Shown: one piece after another, positions 24,501 through 33,641 of the stretch
How positions within the stretch are numbered: position 1 is the first letter of the stretch
Layout of the letters: each line of letters starts with the position of its first letter
Source of the DNA: an uncultured Actinomyces sp.
GTDB lineage: Bacteria > Actinomycetota > Actinomycetes > Actinomycetales > Actinomycetaceae
Direction: 5' to 3'
NCBI GenBank assembly: GCA_900541895.1
Contig: UWSI01000011.1
Coordinates: 1 to 50,961, forward strand
Length of the DNA stretch: 50,961 nt
Translations under genes and position numbers: made by a program
The notes under the pieces: model-generated
The model's input: only the letters and a program-made list of their open reading frames with translations
Told to the model about the DNA's origin: nothing
Databases searched by the model: none

Positions 24501-25469
24501 ATGTCAACTCATCCCCAAGACGTGTACAAAGATGCCGGCGAGTGCGTTCTCTTCGTTTATCTGCGATTCAATCGCAAGGATCAGGCAGCAGAGCTAGAGG
24601 CCTTCCGCGACTTCGCTGATCGCAGCCAGGCGATCAAGCGTTCGATGAATATCCGAGCCCAAAATGATGATCTGCGCGTTGCGCTGGGAGTGAGCCGTAA
24701 GGGCTGGGACTACCTCTTCCCGGGCGCACCTCGGCCCCAGGAGCTTGAGGAATTCACCGGCCTGACTAATCAGGACGATCCTTCCATTGCCATGCCCGAA
24801 GGCATCGGCGAAGATGCCGACCTTTTCCTTCATATTCGCGCACAGCGCGAGGCCGTGGTCTACGAAGTAGCCGAGCAGTACCGCTTGTCCTTCAAAGACT
24901 TCGCAACGGTCGTTGATGAGACTCACGGCTTCCGCTACCTCGAAGGCAGAGCAATCATCGGTTTCATTGACGGCACCGAAAATCCGACAAACGCCGATGC
25001 CCCCTTCTGGGCAGAGATTGGCGCCGAGGACCCCCAATTCACTGGAGGTTCCTATGCTTTTGCACAAAAGTGGATTCACGACATGGACGCGTGGCGTTCG
25101 CTGGGTACCGCTGAGCAGGAGCGTGCGGTCGGGCGCGAGAAGTTCACTGACCTTGAGCTTGATGACGACGCGAAGGCAGCAAATGCGCACAATGTTTCCT
25201 CAAAGTTCATCGTCGACGGCGAAGAAAACAAGGTCGTCCGCATGAACGTGCCTTTCTCCGACCCTGCAGCCGGTGTCACCGGCACCTACTTCATCGGCTA
25301 CTCCGCTCGTTGGAGCGTCACCAAAGGCATGATCACAAATATGGTCGCGAAGAAAGACTACCTACTGACCTTCTCGAGTGTGCTCTTCGGACAGGTATTC
25401 TTTGTTCCTTCCCTTGATCTTCTTGATGAGATTGCCGGTGGCGATTTCCCCTCGAACGAGGCCGATTAA
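24501..25469 (+). CDS. Dye-decolorizing (DyP-type) heme peroxidase, YfeX-like
   Basis: Cytoplasmic heme peroxidase of the DyP superfamily, class B/P. The hallmark GxxDG is GFIDGTENP (about 157-165), the QKWIHDMDAW helix and the ADAHN-like proximal His region (KAANAHNVSSK) follow, then VVRMNVPFSD and GTYFIGYSARW. ATG 24501 has GGAGG at 24491-24495; the GTG at 24489 is too close to it. 322 aa. No Tat or lipoprotein signal and no encapsulin gene or obvious targeting tail next to it. It is the only plus-strand gene inside a long minus-strand housekeeping run, between recO and leuA, which suggests insertion. Its role (heme peroxide chemistry, oxidative stress) is inferred from the family. Confidence 0.92.
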   Translation: MSTHPQDVYKDAGECVLFVYLRFNRKDQAAELEAFRDFADRSQAIKRSMNIRAQNDDLRVALGVSRKGWDYLFPGAPRPQELEEFTGLTNQDDPSIAMPEGIGEDADLFLHIRAQREAVVYEVAEQYRLSFKDFATVVDETHGFRYLEGRAIIGFIDGTENPTNADAPFWAEIGAEDPQFTGGSYAFAQKWIHDMDAWRSLGTAEQERAVGREKFTDLELDDDAKAANAHNVSSKFIVDGEENKVVRMNVPFSDPAAGVTGTYFIGYSARWSVTKGMITNMVAKKDYLLTFSSVLFGQVFFVPSLDLLDEIAGGDFPSNEAD

Positions 25470-25517
25470 GCTTCCGCGTACGACTTCTTCCCCCACCTGC
25501 ATTGGCGAGGGGAAAAC

Positions 25518-25552
25518 AGCTGAGGGGGCATCTAAGCGATGCCCCCTCAGCT
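25518..25552. terminator. Bidirectional terminator between DyP gene and leuA
   Basis: AGCTGAGGGGGCATC (25518-25532) and GATGCCCCCTCAGCT (25538-25552) are perfect 15-bp arms. On the minus strand GTTTTCCCC follows, giving a modest U-tract for leuA transcripts. Confidence 0.8.
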
Positions 25553-25606
25553 CGCGCTGGGAGTTACTCACTCACCACAAAGTGCGCTTTGGTTGCGAAA
25601 ACCTAC

Positions 25607-27367
25607 CTACCGATCTCGAAGTGCACGGTTCACTGCTGAGATCACAGCTTTGTACGATGCGCGGGTAATCGAAGAGTCGATTCCAACGCCCCAGACGATC
25701 TTTCCATCAACAGCTGCTTCGACGTATGAAGCGGCCTTCGCATCTCGTCCCTGACTCATTGCGTGCTCGGAGTAGTCCAAGACGCGCACGTCCAAATCGA
25801 ATTGATGCAGTGCTGAGACAAAAGCGTCAATCGGGCCGGTTCCGTTTGCGTCGATTGCGGTGAGCACACCGTTGTCCGTAAGCTCTGCGTGCAATTCAAC
25901 ATGCTCATCGTCGACCGTTCCCACCTGGGACTTACGCAATTCGAAGCGCCCCCACGACTGAAGGCCAGGAGCCGCACTTGTCGGCAAATACTCGTCTGCA
26001 AAGATCTTCCACAATGTTTCGGCGTTGATCTCTCCGCCGTAAGTATCGGTGTGGCGCTGGACAATTCGCGAGAACTCTACCTGCAGGCGGCGAGGCAGCT
26101 CCAGGTTGTGCGCCCGCGACATGAGGTAGGCAACCCCGCCCTTACCGGACTGGGAATTCACGCGCACAACGGCCTCGTAGGAGCGACCGACATCGTGAGG
26201 ATCGATGGGCAGGTAGGGAAGCTCCCAGACCACTGCGTTCTCGTCGCCCCCTGCGGAGTCCACCTTCGTCTTGCGAGCAGCAAAACCCTTCTTGATGGCG
26301 TCTTGGTGAGAGCCCGAGAAGCTGGTGTACACCAAATCTCCGACGTAGGGAGAGCGCGGCGAAGCCTCCATCTGGGTGCAGTGCTCCACAGTGCGGCGGA
26401 TCTCGTCAATGTCCGAGAAGTCGATGCCCGGATCAATTCCCTGGCTGAAAAGATTCAGGCCCAAGGTCAGCAAGTCAACGTTACCGGTGCGCTCACCTTG
26501 TCCCAAGAGGCAGCCTTCGATGCGGTCAGCACCAGCGAGGAGTGCAAGTTCGGCACTGGCCACGCCGGTTCCACGGTCATTGTGCGGGTGAACAGACAGC
26601 GCAATATACTCACGTCGGGAAAGGTTGCGAGACATGTACTCGATCTGGTCGGCGAAGACATTGGGGGTCGCGCGCTCAACGGTCGAAGGCAGGTTGAGGA
26701 TGATCTCGCGGCCATCTTGAGGCTGCCAGATATCCATAACGGCCTCACACACTTCCAGCGCGAAATCACGCTCGGTGTCAACGAAGATTTCAGGAGAGTA
26801 CTCAAAACCGAAGATCGTCTCATCGCCCAGTTGACGTTCTGCCTGTGCAATGACTTCACGCGTACCGAAGCGGGCTAGTTCAACAGTTTGCTCGCGGTCT
26901 GCATGGAAGACAACCTCACGAAAAACCGGAGCGGTTGCGTTGTACAAGTGCACGGTCGCGCGGGGAAAACCAATAATCGATTCAACAGTGCGCTCAATGA
27001 GCTCGGGGCGCGACTGGGTAAGCACCGAAATAGTGACATCCTCGGGAAGCGCGTCATCTTCCAACAGAGAACGAACAAAATCGAAATCAGTCTGTGAAGC
27101 CGAGGGGAATCCAATTTCGATTTCCTTGTATCCCAGACGAACAAGAAGATCAAACATCTTGCGCTTACGCACCGGATCCATGGGCTCGATCAGGGCTTGG
27201 TTCCCATCGCGTAGATCCGTTGACAGCCACCGAGGCGCGTGGGTAATGCGCTTCGAAGGCCACTGACGGTCAGGAAGATCAACAGGGTTCGTATCAAGGA
27301 ATGCTCGGTACTTGACCGTGGGCATTCCAGAACCTGCAGGACGAGGAACATTCGATGTAGTCTTCAC
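25607..27367 (-). CDS. leuA: 2-isopropylmalate synthase
   Basis: First committed step of leucine synthesis: condenses acetyl-CoA with 2-oxoisovalerate. 586 aa, the long actinobacterial form. Catalytic barrel motif STDLRDGNQALIEPM (about 49-63), metal ligands in LSVHPHNDRGTGVA, and GADRIEGCLLGQGERTGNVDL; the last ~130 residues are the leucine-binding regulatory domain (NGTGPIDAFVSALHQFDL...). The start is GTG at 27367. The 79-bp gap to thrE may hold its promoter; I could not identify a leader peptide or attenuator. Confidence 0.95.
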   Translation of the reverse strand: MKTTSNVPRPAGSGMPTVKYRAFLDTNPVDLPDRQWPSKRITHAPRWLSTDLRDGNQALIEPMDPVRKRKMFDLLVRLGYKEIEIGFPSASQTDFDFVRSLLEDDALPEDVTISVLTQSRPELIERTVESIIGFPRATVHLYNATAPVFREVVFHADREQTVELARFGTREVIAQAERQLGDETIFGFEYSPEIFVDTERDFALEVCEAVMDIWQPQDGREIILNLPSTVERATPNVFADQIEYMSRNLSRREYIALSVHPHNDRGTGVASAELALLAGADRIEGCLLGQGERTGNVDLLTLGLNLFSQGIDPGIDFSDIDEIRRTVEHCTQMEASPRSPYVGDLVYTSFSGSHQDAIKKGFAARKTKVDSAGGDENAVVWELPYLPIDPHDVGRSYEAVVRVNSQSGKGGVAYLMSRAHNLELPRRLQVEFSRIVQRHTDTYGGEINAETLWKIFADEYLPTSAAPGLQSWGRFELRKSQVGTVDDEHVELHAELTDNGVLTAIDANGTGPIDAFVSALHQFDLDVRVLDYSEHAMSQGRDAKAASYVEAAVDGKIVWGVGIDSSITRASYKAVISAVNRALRDR

Positions 27368-27446
27368 ACCTTCAGTCTATGAAGACCCACTGATACTGGC
27401 ACTTTGAGTGCACATGGTGGACAGTGTTTACTTGGCCTACCGGCTC

Positions 27447-28847
27447 TTACTCGACGCCGCATTCCTCGAGCTTCGGGACGCACACTGGTTTCTCCATGAG
27501 CCACGCGCGGTCGGTAAGCATTCGTGAAATCGCCAGGCCGATACCAATCGCAACAATCGTGAAGAGGACCGTAAAGAGCTGCGCCAATGCGTCCATGGTC
27601 TGCCCATTGTTCAAGTATGTGAGCGAACGGTACAGGGGCACACCCGGGATCATGATGACCACCGCGGGAACGGAGAGTGTCACACGCGAGAAGCGCGTGC
27701 GGTTTGCAACTGCTGCCGCAAGAAGACCAGCTGCAAGCGCTGCAAGCCCAACCGCCGCGGGGACCGGAACACCCAGGACAACTGCAAGAAAGATGCGACC
27801 GGTATTAATAGCCGCACCGATAAAAGCCGCAGCCGTACATACCTTAGGCGGAGAATTAAAGAGCATCGCGAAGCCATACGCCGCAACGAAGCTGGTAAAG
27901 AAGCGCAATATAAAGTGAATAATCGGCGGAAGCTCAACGATGTATTGCGGAGTGACCGACCAATTAAAGACCTCCGAAATTGTCCATACGGCAACGCCAG
28001 CAGAGACCACGAGCATTGCAACATACACGATTCGCTGAATACCACCCGCAAAGTCGTGACGGACCAGGTCAATAATTCCTGTCACCAATGGAAAGCCGGG
28101 AACCAAGAAGAGCAACGCAGAAACGAAGCCCGCTTGATGTGTGGGTTCAACACCCAGATATTTCTGAGCCAGATAGACGCACAGAATGTAGATGGCAGAA
28201 GCAACTGCACCACAAAGCATCCACACACCAAAGTGGTTCATGTGTCGCTTGAGCATCTGGCGCCGGAGGAACTGACCGAAGAAGGCTGCAATTGCCACGA
28301 CAGAGCACTCAACCCATCCCCCGGCGTTGAGGAAGGAGAAGGCCGCACAGGCTAGACCAGAAGCAAGCGCATTCGCTAGCCAGCCATACAGCGGCTTCAC
28401 ACATTCGATCCGGTCAAGAGCCCTATCGACATCCTCAACAAGCACCTGCTTGCCTTCAATGGATGCCAAGTAGTTTGTAATGCGGTCAATCTTGTCCGCA
28501 TTCACTCCCAGAAGACGCTGCTCAGCAAGCTCGGTACGGAAAGTACCATTCGCATAAGCTGTCGCAACAATCTCGGTAAAGGTCACCTGAGCATGGTGCT
28601 TCTCAATACCAACGGCCTCGGCACAGGTCCGCATCGAAGCCTTCACGCGGTACGAGCCCGCGCCGGCAGAAAGAAGCATCTGGCCAAGGCGCAGGACGAC
28701 TCGGGACTGATGGGACAGGCGATCATGTGCAGCCATGCGGTGCACAGTCAGTGATGCGTCGTCCTGGTCAAACGGAAAAGGCGCTGAGGCGTTAGGGTTC
28801 TGGGGATTTTCGCTCACGGGATAAGCATGCCACGAAGAAGACTGCAA
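27447..28847 (-). CDS. thrE: ThrE-type threonine/serine exporter
   Basis: 466 aa. Architecture matches ThrE: a soluble N-terminal domain (about 40-150; RVVLRLGQMLLSAGAGSYRVKASM...) followed by about ten TM segments in two repeats (DUF1212 plus DUF3815 type), with LFLVPGFPLVTGIIDL in the first and VVIMIPGVPLYRSL in the second. In corynebacteria ThrE exports threonine and serine (family knowledge). Start uncertain: ATG 28847 has no clear ribosome binding site and GTG 28817 is an alternative. Lies between era and leuA on the same strand with short gaps of 51 and 79 bp. Confidence 0.88.
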   Translation of the reverse strand: MQSSSWHAYPVSENPQNPNASAPFPFDQDDASLTVHRMAAHDRLSHQSRVVLRLGQMLLSAGAGSYRVKASMRTCAEAVGIEKHHAQVTFTEIVATAYANGTFRTELAEQRLLGVNADKIDRITNYLASIEGKQVLVEDVDRALDRIECVKPLYGWLANALASGLACAAFSFLNAGGWVECSVVAIAAFFGQFLRRQMLKRHMNHFGVWMLCGAVASAIYILCVYLAQKYLGVEPTHQAGFVSALLFLVPGFPLVTGIIDLVRHDFAGGIQRIVYVAMLVVSAGVAVWTISEVFNWSVTPQYIVELPPIIHFILRFFTSFVAAYGFAMLFNSPPKVCTAAAFIGAAINTGRIFLAVVLGVPVPAAVGLAALAAGLLAAAVANRTRFSRVTLSVPAVVIMIPGVPLYRSLTYLNNGQTMDALAQLFTVLFTIVAIGIGLAISRMLTDRAWLMEKPVCVPKLEECGVE

Positions 28848-28898
28848 AGCTCGGGACCCTGGTCAGGATCCTTTTGTTGCATCCCCCACGTTCAGGTA

Positions 28899-30035
28899 TT
28901 AGAAGCCCAAACGCTGAAGCATCTTCGGGTCGGACTGCCAGTCCTTTGCGGTACGCACATGCAGATCGAGGTACACACGGCGCCCCAGATATTCTTCAAT
29001 ATGTGCTCGGGCCCGAGTGCCGATCTCCTTCAAACGCGAGCCTTTCTTGCCAATAATGATGGCTTTTTGGGAATCGCGTTCGACATAGACATTGACGTGG
29101 ATATCCAGCAGAGGCGGACGATCATCGCCTTCACGCTTGGGGCGTTCAATGATCTCTTCGACCTTCACGGCAAGCGAGTGCGGAAGCTCATCGCGCACGC
29201 CCTCCAGCGCGGCCTCACGAATGAATTCTGCGATCATCGTTTCGCGTGACTCATCGGAGATGTCGTCCTGCGGGTACAGGGGCGGAGAGAGGGGAACCTT
29301 TTCCGCTAAAACTTCACGCAGGCGATCGATGCCTTCGTGTTTGAAGGACGAAACCGGAACAATCGCGCTCCACTCCCCCAGCTTTTCAATTGCCAGAAGG
29401 TGTTCAAGCACGCGTTCGCGCGGCACGCTATCGCACTTCGTCGCAACCGCAATCACGGGGCGTCGAACAGAACGTAGCTCCCGAGCAATGAACTGGTCTC
29501 CCGGTCCGATGCGCTGATCCGCAGGCATGCAGAAGACCACGCAATCAACTTCAGCCAAGGCCTCGCGAACCATATCATTGAGACGCTTACCCAGCAGCGT
29601 GCGAGGACGGTGGTATCCGGGCGTATCGACCAATACCAACTGGTAGTTCTCGCCGTGGACGATCCCGCGAATGTTGTGGCGTGTCGTTTCGGGGCGGCCC
29701 GAGGTGATGGCGACCTTGTGGCCAACAAGAGCGTTAGTCAGCGTCGACTTTCCGACATTGGGACGACCAACAATGGAGATGAAGCCCGCGCGAAAGTCTT
29801 CTGGGAAGTCGGGAACGATGATGTCTACGCCCGCATTTGTTTCTGCACGGAGTTGACGCAAGGATTGGACGGAATCCTCAACGTCGTGGGCGCGCTCATC
29901 ATCGGCCTCGTCAAGCTCAGCATCGACGTCTTCATCGTCCTGCGAGTCCTCATCAGGAAGTTCAAGAGCATCGAGATCCACGCCTTCGAAGGCGTTCGGA
30001 CCGGCCATCAATTCATCATCGCTGGGGAAATGCAT
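28899..30035 (-). CDS. era: GTPase Era with acidic N-terminal extension
   Basis: Ribosome-assembly GTPase that binds the 3' end of 16S rRNA. G1 GRPNVGKST, G2 region TTRHNIRG, G3 DTPGYH and G4 TKCD are intact, and the C-terminal KH domain has AIIIGKKGSRLKEIGTRARAHIE. ATG 30035 with AGGAG 8 nt upstream gives 378 aa. The first ~80 residues before GFISIVGRPNVGKST are an Asp/Glu-rich extension absent from short Era proteins. It begins a few bases after the corC stop, so the two are coupled. Confidence 0.94.
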   Translation of the reverse strand: MHFPSDDELMAGPNAFEGVDLDALELPDEDSQDDEDVDAELDEADDERAHDVEDSVQSLRQLRAETNAGVDIIVPDFPEDFRAGFISIVGRPNVGKSTLTNALVGHKVAITSGRPETTRHNIRGIVHGENYQLVLVDTPGYHRPRTLLGKRLNDMVREALAEVDCVVFCMPADQRIGPGDQFIARELRSVRRPVIAVATKCDSVPRERVLEHLLAIEKLGEWSAIVPVSSFKHEGIDRLREVLAEKVPLSPPLYPQDDISDESRETMIAEFIREAALEGVRDELPHSLAVKVEEIIERPKREGDDRPPLLDIHVNVYVERDSQKAIIIGKKGSRLKEIGTRARAHIEEYLGRRVYLDLHVRTAKDWQSDPKMLQRLGF

Positions 30036-30040
30036 CTTTC

Positions 30041-31351
30041 TCACTCCTGGTGATCTTCAGAGTCTTCGGTCTGGGTTTCAGGGACATAGGAACAGACAAT
30101 TGTGCCAACTTGACGACGGCGGCCTCGGGCTTCTTCGGCAACCATGTGCACACCGAGCATATCGCCAGTTGCCCCCGGAAGCGGAACACGGCCAATCGCT
30201 TTGGCCAGCAAGCCGCCAACGGAATCAACGTCTTCGTCTTCAAGTTCTAGTCCCCACAGCTCTCCAAGCTCGCTAATGGAGAAACGCGAAGGAACGCGCC
30301 AGATGCCCGGGGAAATTTCTTCGGGCTCGATGGTATTGCGATCGTGTTCGTCGGTGAGTTCGCCAACGACTTCTTCGATGATGTCTTCGAGGGTAACGAG
30401 GCCCGAGATCCCGCCATATTCATCGACGACCATGGCGAGGTGGAAGTGTTCGGACTGCATCTGACGCAGCAGATCATCGACCGGCTTCATTTCGATGGTG
30501 AACTCGGCAGGACGCATCATCTGATCAGCGCGAAGTTCATGTTCTCCATCATGGTTTTCAAGGCGCTGAACGACATCCTTAAAGAACAAAATTCCGCGGA
30601 CATCGTCGGTGTCCTCTCCGATAACAGGTAGCCGTGAGAAACCGGAGCGTACAAAGAGGCGTAATGCCTTCCGAGCCGGAACATCGAATGCGATCGTCAG
30701 CATTTCGGTCCGCGGGACCATCACCTCACGAACCAAGGTATGCCCTAATTCGAAAACCGAGCGCAACATCTCTCGGTCCTCTTCTTCAAGGCCTTCTGTT
30801 TCGCCAACGCGATCAACCATTTCACGCAGTTCATCTGCCATATCTGCACGCATCTCAGCTTCGGTTCGCTCAGACTGCGGAAGGTAGGCCTTGACCTTCT
30901 GAGCGGCCGGCGAGAAGAAATGTGCGATAGCGACCAAACGGGTCATCAGGGGCGTGAAGAAGAGCGCGATACCGGTGGGATTGCGCTGTGCCCAGCGCGT
31001 GGCAATGATGCTGTTAGCAAAGAATTGCGCAATCGTCACAATGACGATTGCAACTAGCCCTCCCAGCCACCAGTAGTGTGAAAAATGCAGAGCAATGGTC
31101 GCCATTGAAACGGCAAAGACAACCTGCATGAAGGTGCGAACGCCTCGAAGGACAAAAATAACTAAGCGACGCTGATCGACCAGCTTAAACAGGGCCCGGG
31201 CGTTCTTCTTTTCGTCCTCGATCAGGTCTTCAACCGCAGCGTGGGTGAGCTTAGCGATCGAAAACTCACTTGCCGCAAGAATCATTGCACTCAGAAGAGC
31301 AATTGCGGCAAGGATACTCATCCCCGCGACGGGGATAGCAGCTTCGATCAT
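30041..31351 (-). CDS. CNNM/CorC-family membrane protein with CBS pair
   Basis: 436 aa. N-terminal DUF21 membrane domain with about four TM segments (first at 10-30), then a CBS pair (VREVMVPRTEMLTIAFDVPARKALRLFVRSGFSRLPV and the second repeat with VVDEYGGISGLVTLEDIIEEVVGE), and a C-terminal CorC_HlyC domain (WRVPSRFSISELGELWGLEL...). Relatives are linked to magnesium/cobalt export or tolerance. Overlaps ybeY by ATGA (31348-31351) and precedes era, a conserved order. Confidence 0.92.
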   Translation of the reverse strand: MIEAAIPVAGMSILAAIALLSAMILAASEFSIAKLTHAAVEDLIEDEKKNARALFKLVDQRRLVIFVLRGVRTFMQVVFAVSMATIALHFSHYWWLGGLVAIVIVTIAQFFANSIIATRWAQRNPTGIALFFTPLMTRLVAIAHFFSPAAQKVKAYLPQSERTEAEMRADMADELREMVDRVGETEGLEEEDREMLRSVFELGHTLVREVMVPRTEMLTIAFDVPARKALRLFVRSGFSRLPVIGEDTDDVRGILFFKDVVQRLENHDGEHELRADQMMRPAEFTIEMKPVDDLLRQMQSEHFHLAMVVDEYGGISGLVTLEDIIEEVVGELTDEHDRNTIEPEEISPGIWRVPSRFSISELGELWGLELEDEDVDSVGGLLAKAIGRVPLPGATGDMLGVHMVAEEARGRRRQVGTIVCSYVPETQTEDSEDHQE

Positions 31352-31797
31352 CGCTGTGCGAGGAAGCTCAAGAGGAGCTGGCGTTGCAGGGCGAACATTT
31401 CTTCTTTTTCAGCGGGTTCTGCATGGTCATAACCCAGAAGGTGAAGCATGCCGTGAGTCGCCAAGAAGAGCATTTCTTCAACTGAGGAATGTCCGGCCTG
31501 GTGAGCCTGCTGCTCCGCGACCTGCGGACAGATGCAAATATCGCCCAGGGTTCCCGATTCCGTCGGATGATCCGCAGTTCCAGGACGGAGCTCATCCATG
31601 GGAAAACTCATGACATCGGTCGGACCTTCCAGATCCAGCCAGCGAACATGGAGTTCTTCCATGGGCTCGGGGTCAATGAAAATGATATTGAGCTCGACCT
31701 CTGTGGAGACATGCATAGCGCTGAGTACGAAGTCAGCCAAGCGTACGAACTCTTCACAGTCGATCTGGTAGTCGGTTTCGTTCAAAACTTCAGTCAT
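31348..31797 (-). CDS. ybeY: Endoribonuclease YbeY (rRNA maturation factor)
   Basis: 149 aa, normal family length. The metal-binding signature HGMLHLLGYDH with its three His residues is intact (about 115-125), preceded by the PTDVMSFPMDE block. Acts in 16S rRNA 3'-end maturation and 70S quality control. Starts 3 bp after phoH and overlaps corC by ATGA. Confidence 0.95.
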   Translation of the reverse strand: MTEVLNETDYQIDCEEFVRLADFVLSAMHVSTEVELNIIFIDPEPMEELHVRWLDLEGPTDVMSFPMDELRPGTADHPTESGTLGDICICPQVAEQQAHQAGHSSVEEMLFLATHGMLHLLGYDHAEPAEKEEMFALQRQLLLSFLAQR

Positions 31798-31800
31798 GAC

Positions 31801-32808
31801 TCAGCGTCCATTGTGTCGGGTACGGGCGTGCAGGGAACGGTCACGGCGTGCTTTGAGGCTGGCCATGGACTCATCCCAACGTTCGTATGCGTCAATAATC
31901 TGTCCGACAAGGCGATGACGCACAACATCTGCGCTTGTCAGATGACAAAATTCTATGTCATCGATGCCACTGAGAATATCTTCAATGACTAAGAGGCCAC
32001 TAGAGCGCTCCCCCGCCAGGTCGATCTGTGAGGCATCACCGGTAACAACAACCTTCGAGTTGAAGCCTAGACGGGTCAGGAACATCTTCATCTGTGCAAG
32101 CGTCGTATTCTGAGCCTCATCCAAGATGATGAAGGAATCGTTAAGCGTTCGTCCGCGCATATATGCCAAGGGAGCAACCTCAACCGCACCAGAGGCCATG
32201 AGTTTTGGCAGTGCATCCGGATCCATCATGTCTCCCAGCGCGTCATAGAGCGGACGCAGATAGGGATCAATCTTGTCCGTGAGCGTGCCCGGAAGGAAAC
32301 CAAGATTTTCTCCCGCTTCAACCGCAGGGCGGGTCAAGACGATTCGGCGCACCTGTCCGGAAAGCAGGGAGGATACAGCTTGGGCCATCGCAAGGTAGGT
32401 CTTTCCAGTGCCCGCAGGTCCCAACCCAAAGACGACGGTCGAACGCTCAATCGCCTCGACATACGCTTTTTGCCCACCAGATTGCGGTCGAATGGATCGT
32501 CCCCGCGAGCGCAGAATTTCTTGGGGGCGTTCGTCCGTGGAACTCGCCGTCATGAGCAGAGCAATTGCCTGTTCAACGCCGTCAGCGTCAAGAGAATGTC
32601 CATCTCGAGCAAGTTCAATCAGCTCTTCGACCAGCTGAGCGGCCATATCCGCAATCCCTTCGGGCCCAACCATGGATAAAGTGCGGCCAAGTAAGGTGAA
32701 GCGGACCTGAGGGAAACCGTTTTCAAGAGCTCGCAAAACGCGGTCTGAAGTTCCAAAAAGCACGACGGGATCCACGCCGCGGGGAATATCAATTCGTTTG
32801 GCGTCCAT
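31801..32808 (-). CDS. phoH: PhoH-like ATPase
   Basis: 335-aa cytosolic ATPase. Walker A GPAGTGKT and the PhoH block RRIVLTRPAVEAGENLGFLPGTLTDKIDPYLRPLYD are clear; Walker B is SFIILDEAQN. ATG 32808 has GGGAG upstream and lies one base beyond the rsmE stop; the earlier ATG at 32823 overlaps rsmE. Adjacent to ybeY as in most bacteria, which fits an RNA-related role, though the exact function is not settled. Confidence 0.94.
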   Translation of the reverse strand: MDAKRIDIPRGVDPVVLFGTSDRVLRALENGFPQVRFTLLGRTLSMVGPEGIADMAAQLVEELIELARDGHSLDADGVEQAIALLMTASSTDERPQEILRSRGRSIRPQSGGQKAYVEAIERSTVVFGLGPAGTGKTYLAMAQAVSSLLSGQVRRIVLTRPAVEAGENLGFLPGTLTDKIDPYLRPLYDALGDMMDPDALPKLMASGAVEVAPLAYMRGRTLNDSFIILDEAQNTTLAQMKMFLTRLGFNSKVVVTGDASQIDLAGERSSGLLVIEDILSGIDDIEFCHLTSADVVRHRLVGQIIDAYERWDESMASLKARRDRSLHARTRHNGR

Positions 32809-32809
32809 G

Positions 32810-33625
32810 TCACCATCTCCCAATAGCGTCGCTGATCAGTGAAAGCGCAACGGGTCCGGCGCTTGAAGCGCGAAGGACGGTATTCCCCAGCAGGCAGATT
32901 TTCGCTCCCGCGGCCTCGAAAAGAGAAAGCTCATCGGGGTCAACCCCACCTTCAGGGCCAACAATGACGGCAATCTTGGGAGGACAAGAAGACCGGGACT
33001 GGGCGGCCGAGGCCGACGAGGCGTGGGCGCTTAGCTCGCGCAGCTGAGGAAGGAGTTTAGTCAGGCGGCGATCGGTACTCTCGTGACAGACCAGAACCCA
33101 AGCGCCATCTTGAGTGTTCTGCGCAATCCATTGCGCTAAGGCAGCGGATGAACGGGCTTCTTCAAGGCGTGGGATAAATGCGCGCCGCGATTGTTTTGTC
33201 GCTGATCGTAATGTGGATTCCCACTTTCGTATGCCCTTCGCGGCTTTTTCACCCTTCCAGCGAACCTCACTGCGATTTGCCTGCCATGGCATTACTGCGT
33301 CAACGCCAACTTCCGTTGCCATTTCGATGGCCATTTCATCGCGTCCGCCCGTTGAGAGGGCTTGGATCAACAGCAGCTCAACCCCCGGCTTATCCTCACC
33401 TTCAAGGTAGTCAATGCGCAGCGTTAGGGCCTTTTTTGCGCGGTCAATAACCGTGCAGCGAGCACGAAGCCCCGCCCCGTCAACGACATCAAGCATGGCT
33501 CCGACATCGATCCGTCGAACGGTTGCCGCATGAAAGCCTTCATCCCCGTCTAATACGTAGGAATCTCCCCGCGCGCAGGCGCGCAATGCGTCCGCGTCGG
33601 GAGCGATGAAAACCGGAAGCGTCAT
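32810..33625 (-). CDS. rsmE: 16S rRNA (uracil-1498-N3) methyltransferase
   Basis: 271 aa SPOUT-class methyltransferase. N-terminal PUA-like domain (LPVFIAPDADALRA...), then the knotted SAM site with VIVGPEGGVDPDELSLFEAAGAKICLLGNTVLRASSAG. A longer open frame runs to 33859 inside dnaJ; the start at ATG 33625, 16 bp after the dnaJ stop, matches the family. AGGA lies 11-12 nt upstream, a loose spacing. Conserved position after dnaJ. Confidence 0.93.
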   Translation of the reverse strand: MTLPVFIAPDADALRACARGDSYVLDGDEGFHAATVRRIDVGAMLDVVDGAGLRARCTVIDRAKKALTLRIDYLEGEDKPGVELLLIQALSTGGRDEMAIEMATEVGVDAVMPWQANRSEVRWKGEKAAKGIRKWESTLRSATKQSRRAFIPRLEEARSSAALAQWIAQNTQDGAWVLVCHESTDRRLTKLLPQLRELSAHASSASAAQSRSSCPPKIAVIVGPEGGVDPDELSLFEAAGAKICLLGNTVLRASSAGPVALSLISDAIGRW

Positions 33626-33641
33626 ACAGGTGATGTCCTTA

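Noticed and set aside
25889..26878. 329-codon plus-strand open frame
   Set aside because: Antisense to leuA, which carries all its catalytic motifs.
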